Assembly (NCBI RefSeq): GCF_026163565.1
Contig: NZ_JAPDKN010000011.1
Location: forward strand, 1 to 64,000
Length of the DNA stretch: 64,000 bases
DNA from: Chryseobacterium sp. YIM B08800
Lineage (GTDB): Bacteria > Bacteroidota > Bacteroidia > Flavobacteriales > Weeksellaceae
Direction of reading: 5' to 3'
Both the position numbers and the translations under genes were made by a program. The notes beneath the pieces are model-generated. The model did no database searches. It saw only the letters and a list, made by a program, of their open reading frames with translations, and was not told the DNA's origin. Of the stretch, positions 39,972-49,616 are shown one piece after another (within the stretch, counting starts at the first letter, position 1; each line of letters starts with the position of its first letter).

Positions 39972-40979
39972 ATGAGTACCAATCAGCCTTTAATCAGTAT
40001 TAATATTCCTGTCTTTAAATGTGAGAAATATATTCTTCGATGTTTGGAATCTGTAAAAAATCAAACCTACAAAAATTTTGAAATTATTTTGGTAAATGAC
40101 TGTACTCCTGATGAAAGTATGACTATTATCGAAAAATTTGTTCAAGAAAATCCCAATCTTCATGTTGAAATCTATGAACATGAAAAAAATTCAGGTCTTT
40201 CAGTTGTAAGAAATACAGGAATTAAACTTTCTAAAGGAGAATACATCTATTTTTTAGACAGCGATGATGAGATTACAGAAGATTGTATCAAATTGCTGGT
40301 TAAGAATGCTTTAAAAACAGATGCACAAATAACAATAGCGCAAAACCGATGGATTAATACGTTTGATAATTCGACGAAAGATTTCGGTTTCCCAACAACT
40401 GCAAGTAAAAAATATTACAGCGATAAGCTAGAAATTTTTTCTGTTTACAGCAATGGCGATTTTCCTTCGTCGTCATGGAATAAATTAATCAAAAGAGATT
40501 TTATCGTCGATAATGAAATTTATTTTGTACCGGGATTATTTGCTCAGGATGAGTTATGGTTTTTCCACCTTCTTTTAAAAACAGATACTTTAGCTGTTAT
40601 TGACGACATTACTTACCTGTATTATTTACACGGAGAATCTGTGATTTTTAATAGAACGAAGAAAAATTTCGAGAACTTTTTAACCATTTTAGAGTACTTT
40701 ACTCAAGCTTATCATAAAGAAATAAATGAAGCTTTAAAAAAACTGATCAAAAAGAAAATTATCCTGTTCAAAGAGATGGTGCTTATCATGCAATGGAAAG
40801 CTCTGAAAGATAAAGACTATCTGCAAACAAATATTTCAAGAATGCAGACTCTTGCGAGATTAAATATGTCAGATTATTTTAATTCAGATTTTTCTGTCAG
40901 TCTTAAAAAGAAAAACTTTTTTCAAAATATTCCGGCACGTTTTGCTGCGAAATTATTTATCTGGAGGTTTGAACGATAA
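39972..40979 (+). CDS. Glycosyltransferase family 2
   Basis: A 335-residue GT-A enzyme from the ATG at 39972; the open frame also allows a TTG one codon earlier. Motifs: SINIPVFKCEKYILRCLESV, VNDCTPDES and YFLDSDDEI (near 90), with a later LFAQDELWFFHLL segment supplying the base-type acid and the YYLHGESVIF motif. It is a single plus-strand gene between minus-strand genes and ends only 2 bp from the convergent GT2 stop at 40982. Confidence 0.86.
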   Translation: MSTNQPLISINIPVFKCEKYILRCLESVKNQTYKNFEIILVNDCTPDESMTIIEKFVQENPNLHVEIYEHEKNSGLSVVRNTGIKLSKGEYIYFLDSDDEITEDCIKLLVKNALKTDAQITIAQNRWINTFDNSTKDFGFPTTASKKYYSDKLEIFSVYSNGDFPSSSWNKLIKRDFIVDNEIYFVPGLFAQDELWFFHLLLKTDTLAVIDDITYLYYLHGESVIFNRTKKNFENFLTILEYFTQAYHKEINEALKKLIKKKIILFKEMVLIMQWKALKDKDYLQTNISRMQTLARLNMSDYFNSDFSVSLKKKNFFQNIPARFAAKLFIWRFER

Positions 40980-40981
40980 TT

Positions 40982-41998
40982 TTAGTTTTTAAATTTGTAA
41001 AACCAAAGCATTAAAGAAAAATTTGATAATAAAACTGAATTGTAAAGTTTACTGATTCCCTCAAATTGTGATTTTACGGTTTCTTTGTCAAGCTCAATAT
41101 AAGATTCTAAAAGTCTTTTTTTCTGTGCTGATTTTTCTTCATCGCTCATTTTTTTGGCAAAATGATGGAAAATTTTAATAGCATTTACCAGGTTTTTATA
41201 AGCTACAAATTCAAAAATTGATTTTCTAGGTTCAAAAATTTCTTTTTCTTTAAAAATTCTTCGCAGTAGATAATCTGTTCTGGTAATATCAATTTTCTTC
41301 TGCGAAAGCAACTTGGCCGATGAATCAGGATGAATGTAATGAGTATAAACTGCATCACAATTTCCGACGAGTTTTGCTTCTTCAAGAATTAATCTTTCTA
41401 CAATTTCATCTGCATTTAAAAGAGGCTCGGTAAAAGCAAATGAATGCGATTTAAAAACAAAAGATTTATAAAGTCCGCGAATGTGAATGTCATATCTACC
41501 GACGGTATCTTTTATCAATTGTTTACCCGAAAATTGCTTGTATTCAAATTCTTTATCTAAAGTATTTTCAGAGTAGATGTTGTTGATGTTTTTTATGTTG
41601 CCGTCAGTGAATTTTGTAATGACAATGGGAGTTACAATATCCAATTCCGGGTGTTCCAAAAATGTATTGTAGCATTTTTCTATGGTATCTAAATCTATCA
41701 AATCATCATGATCAAATAAAAAAATAAATTCACCTTTAGCTTTTTCTTGTCCGTAAGCTTTAGAATATTGAGCGTACTTTTGATTTTCTTTCGAATAAAT
41801 TTTTATCCTTGAGTCTTGTTTTGCAAAATATTCCAAATCCTCTAACGTAGAATCTGTAGAACCATCATTTACACAGATAAATTCAATGTTTGCATACGTC
41901 TGATTTAGAAGACAATTCATAGAAGTCTTAACGAAATCACCCAATTGTACAGAGTTGTAATAGGTGGTAATAACAGATATTAAAGGGAAGTTTTGCAT
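40982..41998 (-). CDS. Glycosyltransferase family 2
   Basis: A 338-residue GT-A enzyme: ISVITTYYNSVQLGDFVKT, CVNDGSTDST and LFDHDDLID (near 95). The C-terminal helical region (KSIFEFVAYKNLVNAIKIFHHFAKK) is longer than in the neighbours. It lies tail to tail with the plus-strand GT2 at 39972 with 2 bp between stop codons and no terminator, so the two transcripts should overlap. Confidence 0.86.
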   Translation of the reverse strand: MQNFPLISVITTYYNSVQLGDFVKTSMNCLLNQTYANIEFICVNDGSTDSTLEDLEYFAKQDSRIKIYSKENQKYAQYSKAYGQEKAKGEFIFLFDHDDLIDLDTIEKCYNTFLEHPELDIVTPIVITKFTDGNIKNINNIYSENTLDKEFEYKQFSGKQLIKDTVGRYDIHIRGLYKSFVFKSHSFAFTEPLLNADEIVERLILEEAKLVGNCDAVYTHYIHPDSSAKLLSQKKIDITRTDYLLRRIFKEKEIFEPRKSIFEFVAYKNLVNAIKIFHHFAKKMSDEEKSAQKKRLLESYIELDKETVKSQFEGISKLYNSVLLSNFSLMLWFYKFKN

Positions 41999-42091
41999 AT
42001 ACTACAAATATCTGAAATAAAATTGTCTATCAAACAATAAATTCTTAATGTTATCGCACACAATATCAAACTGTTTTTCACAAAATAATCT

Positions 42092-42099
42092 TAGATTTG
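42092..42099 (+). promoter_or_regulatory. Likely -7 box of asnB
   Basis: TAGATTTG on the plus strand, 17 nt before the ATG at 42117. Confidence 0.5.
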
Positions 42100-42116
42100 T
42101 ATCTTAATATTGCTAT

Positions 42117-43940
42117 ATGTGCGGAATTGCGGGGATTGTAAAGAAGAATATTCTTGAAGAAAATTTCTACAAAGAGACCTTGAAAAATATGACCGATTCC
42201 ATCATCCATCGTGGTCCGGATGATGAAGGTCACGAGTTTTTTCAAAATTGTTTTTTAGGTTTCAGAAGGTTGGCGATTGTAGATCTTTCTAAAGATGGGC
42301 ATCAACCAATGTATTCCAATACCAAAAATGAATGTATTGTTTTTAATGGTGAAATTTATGGCTACCGCGAGCTGAAAAAAGATTTATCTCATTATCCTTT
42401 TCATAGCAATACCGATACAGAGGTGATCTTATCTCTATTTCAAAAATACGGTTCTGAGCTTCCTAAACATCTCAACGGAATGTTTGCAGTGGCAATCTGG
42501 GATGAAGAAAAACAGCAATTATTTTGTGCAAGAGACCGTTTCGGAGAAAAGCCTTTTTATTATGCAATCGGTAAAAATGGTGAATTTATTTTCGCTTCTG
42601 AAATCAAAGCGATATTAGCAACGGGTTTGATTGGCGCAGAGTTGAATGATGAAGCTGTTTATCATTTTTTGAGACATATGTACGTTGACAGTCAGCAAAG
42701 TATTTATAAAAACATTAAAGTTTTACCACCCGCTCATCAGTTGATTTTTAAAGATGGAAAAATTGATATTTCTCAATATTGGAATTTTCCTACAGAAGAA
42801 TTGAATATTTCGGAAGAAGAAGCAATCTCTACATTTAAAGATTTAGTTGAAGATTCTGTAGAAAAACAATTAATTGCAGATGTCAAAGTGGGAGCTTTTT
42901 TGAGTGGAGGTTTAGACTCAGGAACATTGGTCGCCCTTTCTTCAAAAAAAACTCAAAATTTAACAACTTTGGGCTTCCAATACGAAGGTGATTGGGATGA
43001 AATGCCCGATGCCCGAAGTATTGCTGAAAAATATAAAACCGATCATAAAGAAGTAGCTCTTCAAGGTTCTGAAATTCCAAAGGTTTTGGTTGAGGTTCTG
43101 AAAAAAATGGATGAGCCGATTGCTGATACAGCCATTTTAGCGACTTATACTATTTGTAAAGAAGCAGCCAAAAACATGACTGTTGTTATCACAGGAAATG
43201 CGGGTGATGAATTGTTCGGAGGTTATAAATGGTATCAAAAAGAAAACGAAATCCTTGAAAAAGAAAGTGTAAACTCTGCATTTTTGCCTTTCTATAAAAT
43301 AGGTTCTACAATGAGTAAGAAACTTGATTTAGAAAAATCGAGACAATATTTTTTAGATAAAATTTTCAGGTCTAAATTTCCGGATATTGTTTCTTACCAG
43401 AAAGGGAAGGTGCATAATAATTTTTCTCATGATGAAACTTTATTACTGCTTAAAACCAGCCAAAATTATGAACATCAGTATCCATTTAATTTAGATAAAA
43501 ACAATCTGAATACCTGTATGAAGATGGATCTTACGAATATTATTCCCGGAGATTATCTGGTAAAAGATGATCGTATTGCGATGATGCATTCTATCGAATT
43601 GAGAACTCCGTTTTTAGATAAAAATCTGGTTGAATTCTGCTCGGCTCTTCCTGCAAAATATAAAGTAGACTCGTCTCAGACTAAAATTATCTTAAGAAAA
43701 GCTTACGGAAATTTACTTACCTCAAATATTCTGACCAAGAAAAAGCAAGGTTTTGGAGCTCCAATTGCGGATTGGTTGAAAATTCCGGAAATGGAAAGCC
43801 TGACTACAAAAATTTTAAAAAATCCTTCCTCGGAAGTCTTTAAAAAATTAGATTTTGATGTGGTTCAGAAGCAATTACAATATAATTATAAACATTGGTC
43901 TTTGCTTATATTAGGAATTTGGATGGAAGAGCATGCCTGA
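42117..43940 (+). CDS. asnB: Asparagine synthase (glutamine-hydrolysing) family protein
   Basis: A 607-residue AsnB-type amidotransferase. Cys2 (MCGIAGI) is the glutaminase nucleophile, HRGPDDEG and the VFNGEIYGY segment complete that domain, and the PP-loop FLSGGLDSGTL (near 260) with TGNAGDELFGGY forms the synthetase site. Homologues inside polysaccharide loci, such as WbpS-type proteins, amidate uronic acids instead of making asparagine. Given the neighbouring Ugd and glycosyltransferases, sugar amidation is a serious alternative. It stops 3 bp before the convergent GT2 at 43944. Confidence 0.88.
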   Translation: MCGIAGIVKKNILEENFYKETLKNMTDSIIHRGPDDEGHEFFQNCFLGFRRLAIVDLSKDGHQPMYSNTKNECIVFNGEIYGYRELKKDLSHYPFHSNTDTEVILSLFQKYGSELPKHLNGMFAVAIWDEEKQQLFCARDRFGEKPFYYAIGKNGEFIFASEIKAILATGLIGAELNDEAVYHFLRHMYVDSQQSIYKNIKVLPPAHQLIFKDGKIDISQYWNFPTEELNISEEEAISTFKDLVEDSVEKQLIADVKVGAFLSGGLDSGTLVALSSKKTQNLTTLGFQYEGDWDEMPDARSIAEKYKTDHKEVALQGSEIPKVLVEVLKKMDEPIADTAILATYTICKEAAKNMTVVITGNAGDELFGGYKWYQKENEILEKESVNSAFLPFYKIGSTMSKKLDLEKSRQYFLDKIFRSKFPDIVSYQKGKVHNNFSHDETLLLLKTSQNYEHQYPFNLDKNNLNTCMKMDLTNIIPGDYLVKDDRIAMMHSIELRTPFLDKNLVEFCSALPAKYKVDSSQTKIILRKAYGNLLTSNILTKKKQGFGAPIADWLKIPEMESLTTKILKNPSSEVFKKLDFDVVQKQLQYNYKHWSLLILGIWMEEHA

Positions 43941-43943
43941 AAT

Positions 43944-44849
43944 TTATTTGGTAAATTTCCATTTTAATTCCCTCAAAATATAAAAAAGCTGTCCTTTGAT
44001 GCCTCCATATTTACCGTAAAGTGTGAAAATTGAGGTTGGCAACTTGTTTTTAAGTTGGTAATAATGAAGTACGGCATGGTATTTTTTGATTAAAAATAAA
44101 CGTTGCGAGTCACTGAATTTATCATGATAATCTGAAAAAATAATTTCATAGACCATAGCTTCACCTACCTGTTTCTGATCTTTGAAAGAATCTACTCTGC
44201 TGAGGTTGATTTCTGAAGATCTCACACACATTTGGGTGGAGTTTAAGCCATAAATTAATCCTCCTTCAGAATAATCGATCCACGCTACTAAAGGAGTTCC
44301 CCATGCTAAAGGAAATCCTCTGAAACCAATTTTTTCGTAAGAACTTCTTCTGAATATATTTTCGCTTATGCTTGTGTGTGTTTGGTTATTTCGGTCTCGC
44401 CAAAACGTATTTATTGAGGTGTCGTATTCCGGGTGAACCAGATCTGCACCTCGTATTTTAGAATTTGTGTCTATTGAAGTTATTGCCGTTTTAATAACAT
44501 TGATGTTTTTTTCGTCAACAACAGGTAAAATTTTATAAAATTCTTCTACAAAATTCTTTTTTGGGCAGTCGTCATCTCCCAAAATACATATCCATTCTTC
44601 GTCATTTGATAAATCGATACACCTGATCCATTGTCCTTCCAGATCTTTAGCTCCTAAATTGGTTTCAAATTTTTTGTAAGTAATGTTTAAACTGCGGTAT
44701 TTTTTTATTATATCAATAGGGTCATTAGGGCTATTATCATTACCAATATAAACACTGAAGTTTTTATTGGTCTGCTCTTCTAATGATTGTAAAGTTTCTT
44801 CGAAAAAATCAATCTTATAATAGGGAATTACGAAGGCAAGTTTATTCAT
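43944..44849 (-). CDS. Glycosyltransferase family 2
   Basis: A 301-residue GT-A enzyme: AFVIPYYKIDFFEETLQSL, IGNDNSPNDP and ILGDDDCP (near 95) for nucleotide and metal binding. The GFRGFPLAWGTPLVAW stretch is unusual among the GT2 proteins here. Lowest gene of a minus run with the reductase at 44907 (57 bp apart). Confidence 0.84.
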   Translation of the reverse strand: MNKLAFVIPYYKIDFFEETLQSLEEQTNKNFSVYIGNDNSPNDPIDIIKKYRSLNITYKKFETNLGAKDLEGQWIRCIDLSNDEEWICILGDDDCPKKNFVEEFYKILPVVDEKNINVIKTAITSIDTNSKIRGADLVHPEYDTSINTFWRDRNNQTHTSISENIFRRSSYEKIGFRGFPLAWGTPLVAWIDYSEGGLIYGLNSTQMCVRSSEINLSRVDSFKDQKQVGEAMVYEIIFSDYHDKFSDSQRLFLIKKYHAVLHYYQLKNKLPTSIFTLYGKYGGIKGQLFYILRELKWKFTK

Positions 44850-44906
44850 TTTTAGTATAATTTTGTGTTTGATCTTAGTTCTAAATAAAACGGATTTATT
44901 TAAAAA

Positions 44907-45584
44907 TTAAAAATATTTTTGAAGAATATTATAAAGATAAATTTCTTTGTTTACCTGATTGTTTTCTATAAAATACTGTTCTATTTCAGGAGCATTAATA
45001 TCATAACCAGATCCGCTTTTAATAAGATTGGTACTAACTTTTTTGTTATAAAAACGTTCTACAATCTCCAGAATTTCAATGACCGAGTAATTTCTGATGT
45101 AAGCAACATTCACAATTCTGTTTAACAATCGACTTTCAAGAATATCAAAAGTGATGTTTCTGATATCATCCACATCAATAAGATTACGGGTTGCTTTTGT
45201 GTGAACATTTATGGTCTCATTATTTTTAACTGCTCTTACAATATAATTCATCAAAAGATTGGGATTTCCGCCATTTCCCACAGCATTGCTTACTCTCAAA
45301 ATTAGAAACTGATTACATGAATTCTTAATCAGCTGTTCCATTTTTAGCTTGTGAAGAACATAATCGCTTCCCGTTTTAGACGAATCATAAATACTACAGG
45401 TAGAAAAGTAAACAAAAACTTTGTCTTGATTTTTGGTTATTGTATCATTAATAAGGTTTTCTTCTCTGAGAAATTGTTCAGGTCTTGTTTCCAGCGAGTT
45501 TGAAACACCAGATGCAAAGAAAATAGTATTTTCTCTGTCAGAATCTTTAAATATAGAAGCAATAAGACCTTTGCCTACAATCAT
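44907..45584 (-). CDS. NAD-dependent nucleotide-sugar epimerase/dehydratase-like protein
   Basis: A 225-residue short extended-SDR protein. The N-terminal GKGLIASIF replaces the usual GxxGxxG. The YFSTCSIYD strand supplies the catalytic Ser/Thr, and YVLHKLKME provides the Tyr-x3-Lys. LRVSNAVGNGGNP and RNLIDVDDI are epimerase-family motifs. Its start overlaps the 2-epimerase stop by 4 bp, so the two probably act in one nucleotide-sugar pathway, perhaps a CapF/FnlB-like reductase step. Length is shorter than typical (about 300), with little substrate domain. Confidence 0.7.
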   Translation of the reverse strand: MIVGKGLIASIFKDSDRENTIFFASGVSNSLETRPEQFLREENLINDTITKNQDKVFVYFSTCSIYDSSKTGSDYVLHKLKMEQLIKNSCNQFLILRVSNAVGNGGNPNLLMNYIVRAVKNNETINVHTKATRNLIDVDDIRNITFDILESRLLNRIVNVAYIRNYSVIEILEIVERFYNKKVSTNLIKSGSGYDINAPEIEQYFIENNQVNKEIYLYNILQKYF

Positions 45585-46660
45585 TCTAATATTTTTTTTA
45601 CAATTTTCTCTGAAGCTTTTCCGTCACCGAAAGGATTATCTTCGCTTTTGAAAATATATTTTTGTGGATTATTGTAGATTACATTAAAATTAGTTTTAAT
45701 CTTTCCAATATCAGAACCTACTAAAACACCACAATCACATGCGACAACTTCCGGTCTTTCCGTTTCTTCACGAAGAATCAATACCCTTTTTTGCAAACTT
45801 GGTGCTTCTTCCTGTATTCCTCCGGAATCTGAAATAATCAGCTTAGATTTAGCCATTTTTTTAATGGCTTCAAGGTACGAAAGTGGTTCTGTAAAATTGA
45901 TGTTTTTGGGTATATCGTTTTCAAATGATTCAAGAATTATTTTTCTTGTATTCGGGTTCGGATGAAGTGCCCAATCAAATTGCGTATTCGGGTTTTCTTC
46001 AGACAGCTCTTTGATAGCCTGAGCGATATTTTTTAATGGTTGACCTATATTTTCACGTCGGTGGGCTGTAATAAATACCAAATCCTGATATTCAATGGAA
46101 ATATTTTCTTTTTTTGTGACATATTCAATCATATCTACAATGCTGTTTCCTACAAGTGAGATATGAGTTTCTGAAACATTTTCTCGCAAAAGATTCTGTT
46201 TGGCTACAGTAGTTGGGGCAAAATTTACATCTGCAGTCATTGAAACCACTCTTCGGTTAAATTCTTCAGGAAAAGGAAGCTTTATATCTGAAGTACGAAG
46301 CCCTGCTTCAATATGATAGAATTTTCTTTGTTCTAAAAAAGCGACCATTGACGAAGCAAGCACAGTGAAAGTGTCACCCTGTGCAATGATTTTTTGAATA
46401 TTTTCCTGATGAACCAAATTGGATAATTCATTGATTAATTTTGCAATCAGGTTTGAATTTGTAAATGATAAAGATTGTACAGAAAGTCTGTGATGAGGCT
46501 CAATTTCGAAACTTTTTTCCATTTCTGTCAATAAAGAGTCGTGTTGCCCTGTATTGACAATGCAGATTTCCTGATTTTGCCTTTTAAATTCGGTGATGAC
46601 GGGGAAAACCTTTAGAAATTCGGGTCTCGTTCCGTATATGATTGCAATTTTTTCTCTCAT
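45581..46660 (-). CDS. wecB: UDP-N-acetylglucosamine 2-epimerase (non-hydrolysing)
   Basis: A 359-residue GT-B-fold epimerase that makes UDP-ManNAc from UDP-GlcNAc or the equivalent C2 epimer of a related sugar. Motifs: IIYGTRPEFLKVFPV, QGDTFTVLASSMVAF, HIEAGLRT, VFITAHRRENIG and ISDSGGIQEEAP with LREETERPE. It is translationally coupled to the SDR gene at 44907. With a reductase partner it could be CapG/FnlC-like (FucNAc-type pathway); alone it would feed ManNAc derivatives. The dehydratase FnlA/CapE was not seen in the window. Confidence 0.9.
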   Translation of the reverse strand: MREKIAIIYGTRPEFLKVFPVITEFKRQNQEICIVNTGQHDSLLTEMEKSFEIEPHHRLSVQSLSFTNSNLIAKLINELSNLVHQENIQKIIAQGDTFTVLASSMVAFLEQRKFYHIEAGLRTSDIKLPFPEEFNRRVVSMTADVNFAPTTVAKQNLLRENVSETHISLVGNSIVDMIEYVTKKENISIEYQDLVFITAHRRENIGQPLKNIAQAIKELSEENPNTQFDWALHPNPNTRKIILESFENDIPKNINFTEPLSYLEAIKKMAKSKLIISDSGGIQEEAPSLQKRVLILREETERPEVVACDCGVLVGSDIGKIKTNFNVIYNNPQKYIFKSEDNPFGDGKASEKIVKKILE

Positions 46661-46692
46661 CAGAAATGTTTTTCAGTAAAAGTAATAAAAAC

Positions 46693-47475
46693 TTAAGATT
46701 TTAAACGCTTTACGATATGTTTTAAAAGCATTTTTAAAGGAAACTGATTAAGAATTTCATCTGCAGAATACATCTTCATGTTATTAACAACATTATGTAT
46801 TTCTTTTTTTCCGTTTTTCATTTCCACAATATTTTTTAAATGAAAATTTGCGTGAACAAAATCTTTAAAAGGATTGGGAATATCTCTTTCGTGCCATGTT
46901 CCTACAAAATGATGACTGGCATAGTTCTTTGGTAAATCTAAACAGAAATAGGTGGATGGATAAATAATAATTCCGTCTTCTAATTCCTGATATTCATCTT
47001 TATTGGGATCTGCTTTATATTCGTTAACCAAAAGTTCCGAAACAAAAACGGTATTGGTGGTAAGGTTAAAGTCTGTTTTTTGGTCATAAAAATCCATCAC
47101 TTTCTTGGGCCATGGATGTCCTGCTTCAGTAGCCCAAAGTGCAGTAAAGGGAGAACCGGTAATTTCAAAACCTGAAAATGCACGGTGAGCTAAAAACTCA
47201 TCCAAAGAAAATTTTACCTCGACATCAATATCCATATAAATTCCGCCGTGATTAAATAAAGCCAATGCTCTTGCATAATCTGAAACAAATGCCCATTTTT
47301 TCTGCTCAGAAGCGAGACGCACATATTCGCAGCAATTAATATCGAAATTCGACTCATTCCATTCTATAATCTCGTAATCCGGAAGGTTTTTCTTCCATGA
47401 ATCGAGACAGATGTAGAAAGATTCTGGTTTTGGTTTTCCGCCAAACCAGCAGTAATGTATTTTTTTTGGAATCAT
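46693..47475 (-). CDS. GT32-like capsular glycosyltransferase
   Basis: A 260-residue GT-A enzyme starting IPKKIHYCWFGGKPKP, the signature of the bacterial OCH1/TcdB-like group. GGIYMDIDVEV (near 95) carries the DXD metal site, and YYASHHFVGTWHER-type sequence (NYASHHFVGTW) closes the active site. Related proteins transfer hexoses or hexosamines to capsule or O-antigen. Separated by 32 bp from wecB, same strand. Confidence 0.85.
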   Translation of the reverse strand: MIPKKIHYCWFGGKPKPESFYICLDSWKKNLPDYEIIEWNESNFDINCCEYVRLASEQKKWAFVSDYARALALFNHGGIYMDIDVEVKFSLDEFLAHRAFSGFEITGSPFTALWATEAGHPWPKKVMDFYDQKTDFNLTTNTVFVSELLVNEYKADPNKDEYQELEDGIIIYPSTYFCLDLPKNYASHHFVGTWHERDIPNPFKDFVHANFHLKNIVEMKNGKKEIHNVVNNMKMYSADEILNQFPLKMLLKHIVKRLKS

Positions 47476-47622
47476 TGTTTATCTTTTACAGGCATATCTT
47501 TTACTAAGTTACCAAGAATTTTGTTGTTGTAAAAATGATGTATTTCTACTTTTAAGAATATTTTATTTTTCAAAGCATTATCGGGTGTTTTTTTGCTGAA
47601 TTATAAATCGGTAACGAAACTT

Positions 47623-48498
47623 TTATTTTTTGTCTAAAATTCTTTTTATGAAATAACCAATCATGTGAAGTTTCAATTGTAAGCTTTGTATGTTGTTCAG
47701 TTTTGAAACAAAACTTTTGTTATTTAAACTTTCATAATCCCAATAATTTTTAGCAAATATTTTTCTGTGGTTTAGAGGGATTTTACTATTGTTCATTTTT
47801 TGTTTATAAGCTAAAGCAGAACCTTGAGGGTTGTTCAAGAGTAATTTTTTTCCTTGAGCGGTAAGTCCGTCTTCTCTGTATTCAGCATTTACGATAGAAG
47901 CGTTGATGTATAAAAATTTATAGTCACTATCCATTCTGTCGAAAACTACAGATTCAAGCATAAATTTTTCACCTTTAAAAATCGGGTATTCAAATTTTTT
48001 TGCCAAATCTGTTTTAAAAATTAAAGTGAGTTCTCCTTCATAACCATATTTGAATTTAAGCTCATTGGTCGTCACTGCAATGTCTCTATCTATATCTTTC
48101 TTGTTTCGAGCGGTATTATTTAAAATATTTATTGGCGATGCTATGCCGATAATTTTATTTTCTTGAGTAATAGAGGGTATTTTTTTTTCAACGATTTCTA
48201 TACCATTTTTTTGTAAAAAATCATCACTGTCTACAGTAGCGAAATAAGCTGTTTTTATATGACTAAGTGCTGTATTTATAGCAACATGTTTACCCTGATT
48301 TTCCTGACAGATGTATATTATTTTAAAATCTGCTTTGCTTTTAAAGTCTTCTATTAGATTTTTGGTATTATCAGAAGAGCCATCATCTACAATCAGCCAC
48401 TCAAAATTTTTGTTTGTTTGCGCAAGAAGCGAATCAAAAAGTTGTGGAAGAATGTACGCACGATTATAGGTTGGCGTAAAAATGGTCAACTCAATCAT
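47623..48498 (-). CDS. Glycosyltransferase family 2
   Basis: A 291-residue GT-A enzyme from the ATG at 48498 (MIELTIFTPTYNR). The open frame extends 15 codons upstream, but this start overlaps the GT4 stop by 4 bp (ATGA), as elsewhere in the cluster. Motifs: IVDDGSSDNT and TVDSDDFL (near 90). Paralogous to the GT2 at 35521. About 147 bp of AT-rich DNA without an ORF follows before the GT32-like gene. Confidence 0.86.
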   Translation of the reverse strand: MIELTIFTPTYNRAYILPQLFDSLLAQTNKNFEWLIVDDGSSDNTKNLIEDFKSKADFKIIYICQENQGKHVAINTALSHIKTAYFATVDSDDFLQKNGIEIVEKKIPSITQENKIIGIASPINILNNTARNKKDIDRDIAVTTNELKFKYGYEGELTLIFKTDLAKKFEYPIFKGEKFMLESVVFDRMDSDYKFLYINASIVNAEYREDGLTAQGKKLLLNNPQGSALAYKQKMNNSKIPLNHRKIFAKNYWDYESLNNKSFVSKLNNIQSLQLKLHMIGYFIKRILDKK

Positions 48499-49616
48499 AG
48501 CTGTTTTACAATTTTTGAAAATTCGATTCCCCAATTTTTCCAATTGAGCTCTTTGTCATAAAGTTGGCGGGCATTCTCCGAATATTCCTGAGCTTTCTGA
48601 GGAAGCTTTAATAATTTTTCGATCTCATCTGCATAATCATTTGCCTGAGCTTCGGGAGAAAGCAAAATACCATTGTAACCATCCACAACGTGAGCCGAAA
48701 CTCCGCCTGTATTTGTAGAAATTATGGGTAAACCATATCCTGCAGCTTCGCAGAAAGCAATAGGAGTGCAGTCTGCCTTTGTAGGGACAAACAAAAAATG
48801 AGAACTTAATAAATGCTGCTGAATCTGCTTAAACTCATCAGGATTATTCTTATTAAGAAAAGGAATTATTGTTACCCAATCTGCTTTTATTTCCGGATTG
48901 CAGCCTACAATTAGCATTTTTACGGGGTAGCCTTTTTCTTTTAAAATCTTTAAACTTTCATAAGCAAGTGCTCCTCTTTTTCTGATCCAGTCTACAGCAA
49001 GAAATAGAAAAGTAAATTCATCGGTATTTTTTTTATACTCAATTTTTTCCGGGACGATTATATTGGCACCAAACTTAATGGTTTTAACCCTATCTTTACT
49101 TATCCCATAAGTATTAATCGCAAAATCTCTTGCCCAATCTGATGAAAAAACAGAATAGGTGGCATTTTGTAATGCCTTTTTTTCTAAAAATTTAGTTTCT
49201 AACTTTGAGAGTATTCCAAAACCTGAGTAATAAGGATAATAATTCAGCAATTGGGCAACATTTGCGTCATTCAGATAGATGATGGGCGTTTTGGTTTTTA
49301 GATAGACAAAATCGTTAACATGAGTCGGATTAAAGAGTGCATCCAGCTTATATTCTTTTAAATTTTTTTCGAGTCGTCTTGCTGCAATTTTTGCTTTATA
49401 GGTGAATAAATGTCGATTGTACCCTCTGTTGAAAATTTTATTAAACCATTTTTCAATCTGCTTAAACCTGTTTTCTTCCTTTTCGGTAAATTTTACTTTT
49501 GGAACCCAAATAACCTCATACCCTTGGATGAGTAGTTGCTCGTACATTTTAAACATGGTTCCGGACCAGTTTTTTTTGTCTTCTAATGGCATTGAACTGT
49601 AAAATCCGATCTTCAT
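48495..49616 (-). CDS. Glycosyltransferase family 4
   Basis: A 373-residue GT-B enzyme. The C-terminal domain shows FLFLAVDWIRKRGALAYESL, MLIVGCNPE and the E-x7-E-like FVPTKADCTPIAFCEAAGYGLPI. The N-terminal SGTMFKMYEQLL is the acceptor loop. Differs from the two MPQKxK GT4 paralogues and probably has another donor. Overlaps both neighbours by 4 bp. Confidence 0.86.
   Translation of the reverse strand: MKIGFYSSMPLEDKKNWSGTMFKMYEQLLIQGYEVIWVPKVKFTEKEENRFKQIEKWFNKIFNRGYNRHLFTYKAKIAARRLEKNLKEYKLDALFNPTHVNDFVYLKTKTPIIYLNDANVAQLLNYYPYYSGFGILSKLETKFLEKKALQNATYSVFSSDWARDFAINTYGISKDRVKTIKFGANIIVPEKIEYKKNTDEFTFLFLAVDWIRKRGALAYESLKILKEKGYPVKMLIVGCNPEIKADWVTIIPFLNKNNPDEFKQIQQHLLSSHFLFVPTKADCTPIAFCEAAGYGLPIISTNTGGVSAHVVDGYNGILLSPEAQANDYADEIEKLLKLPQKAQEYSENARQLYDKELNWKNWGIEFSKIVKQL

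Noticed and set aside
46693-47622. Possible diversity-generating retroelement because an Avd-related family is present in the window
   Set aside because: No reverse transcriptase and no template/variable repeat pair were found; the four-helix-bundle protein stands alone at 58831.
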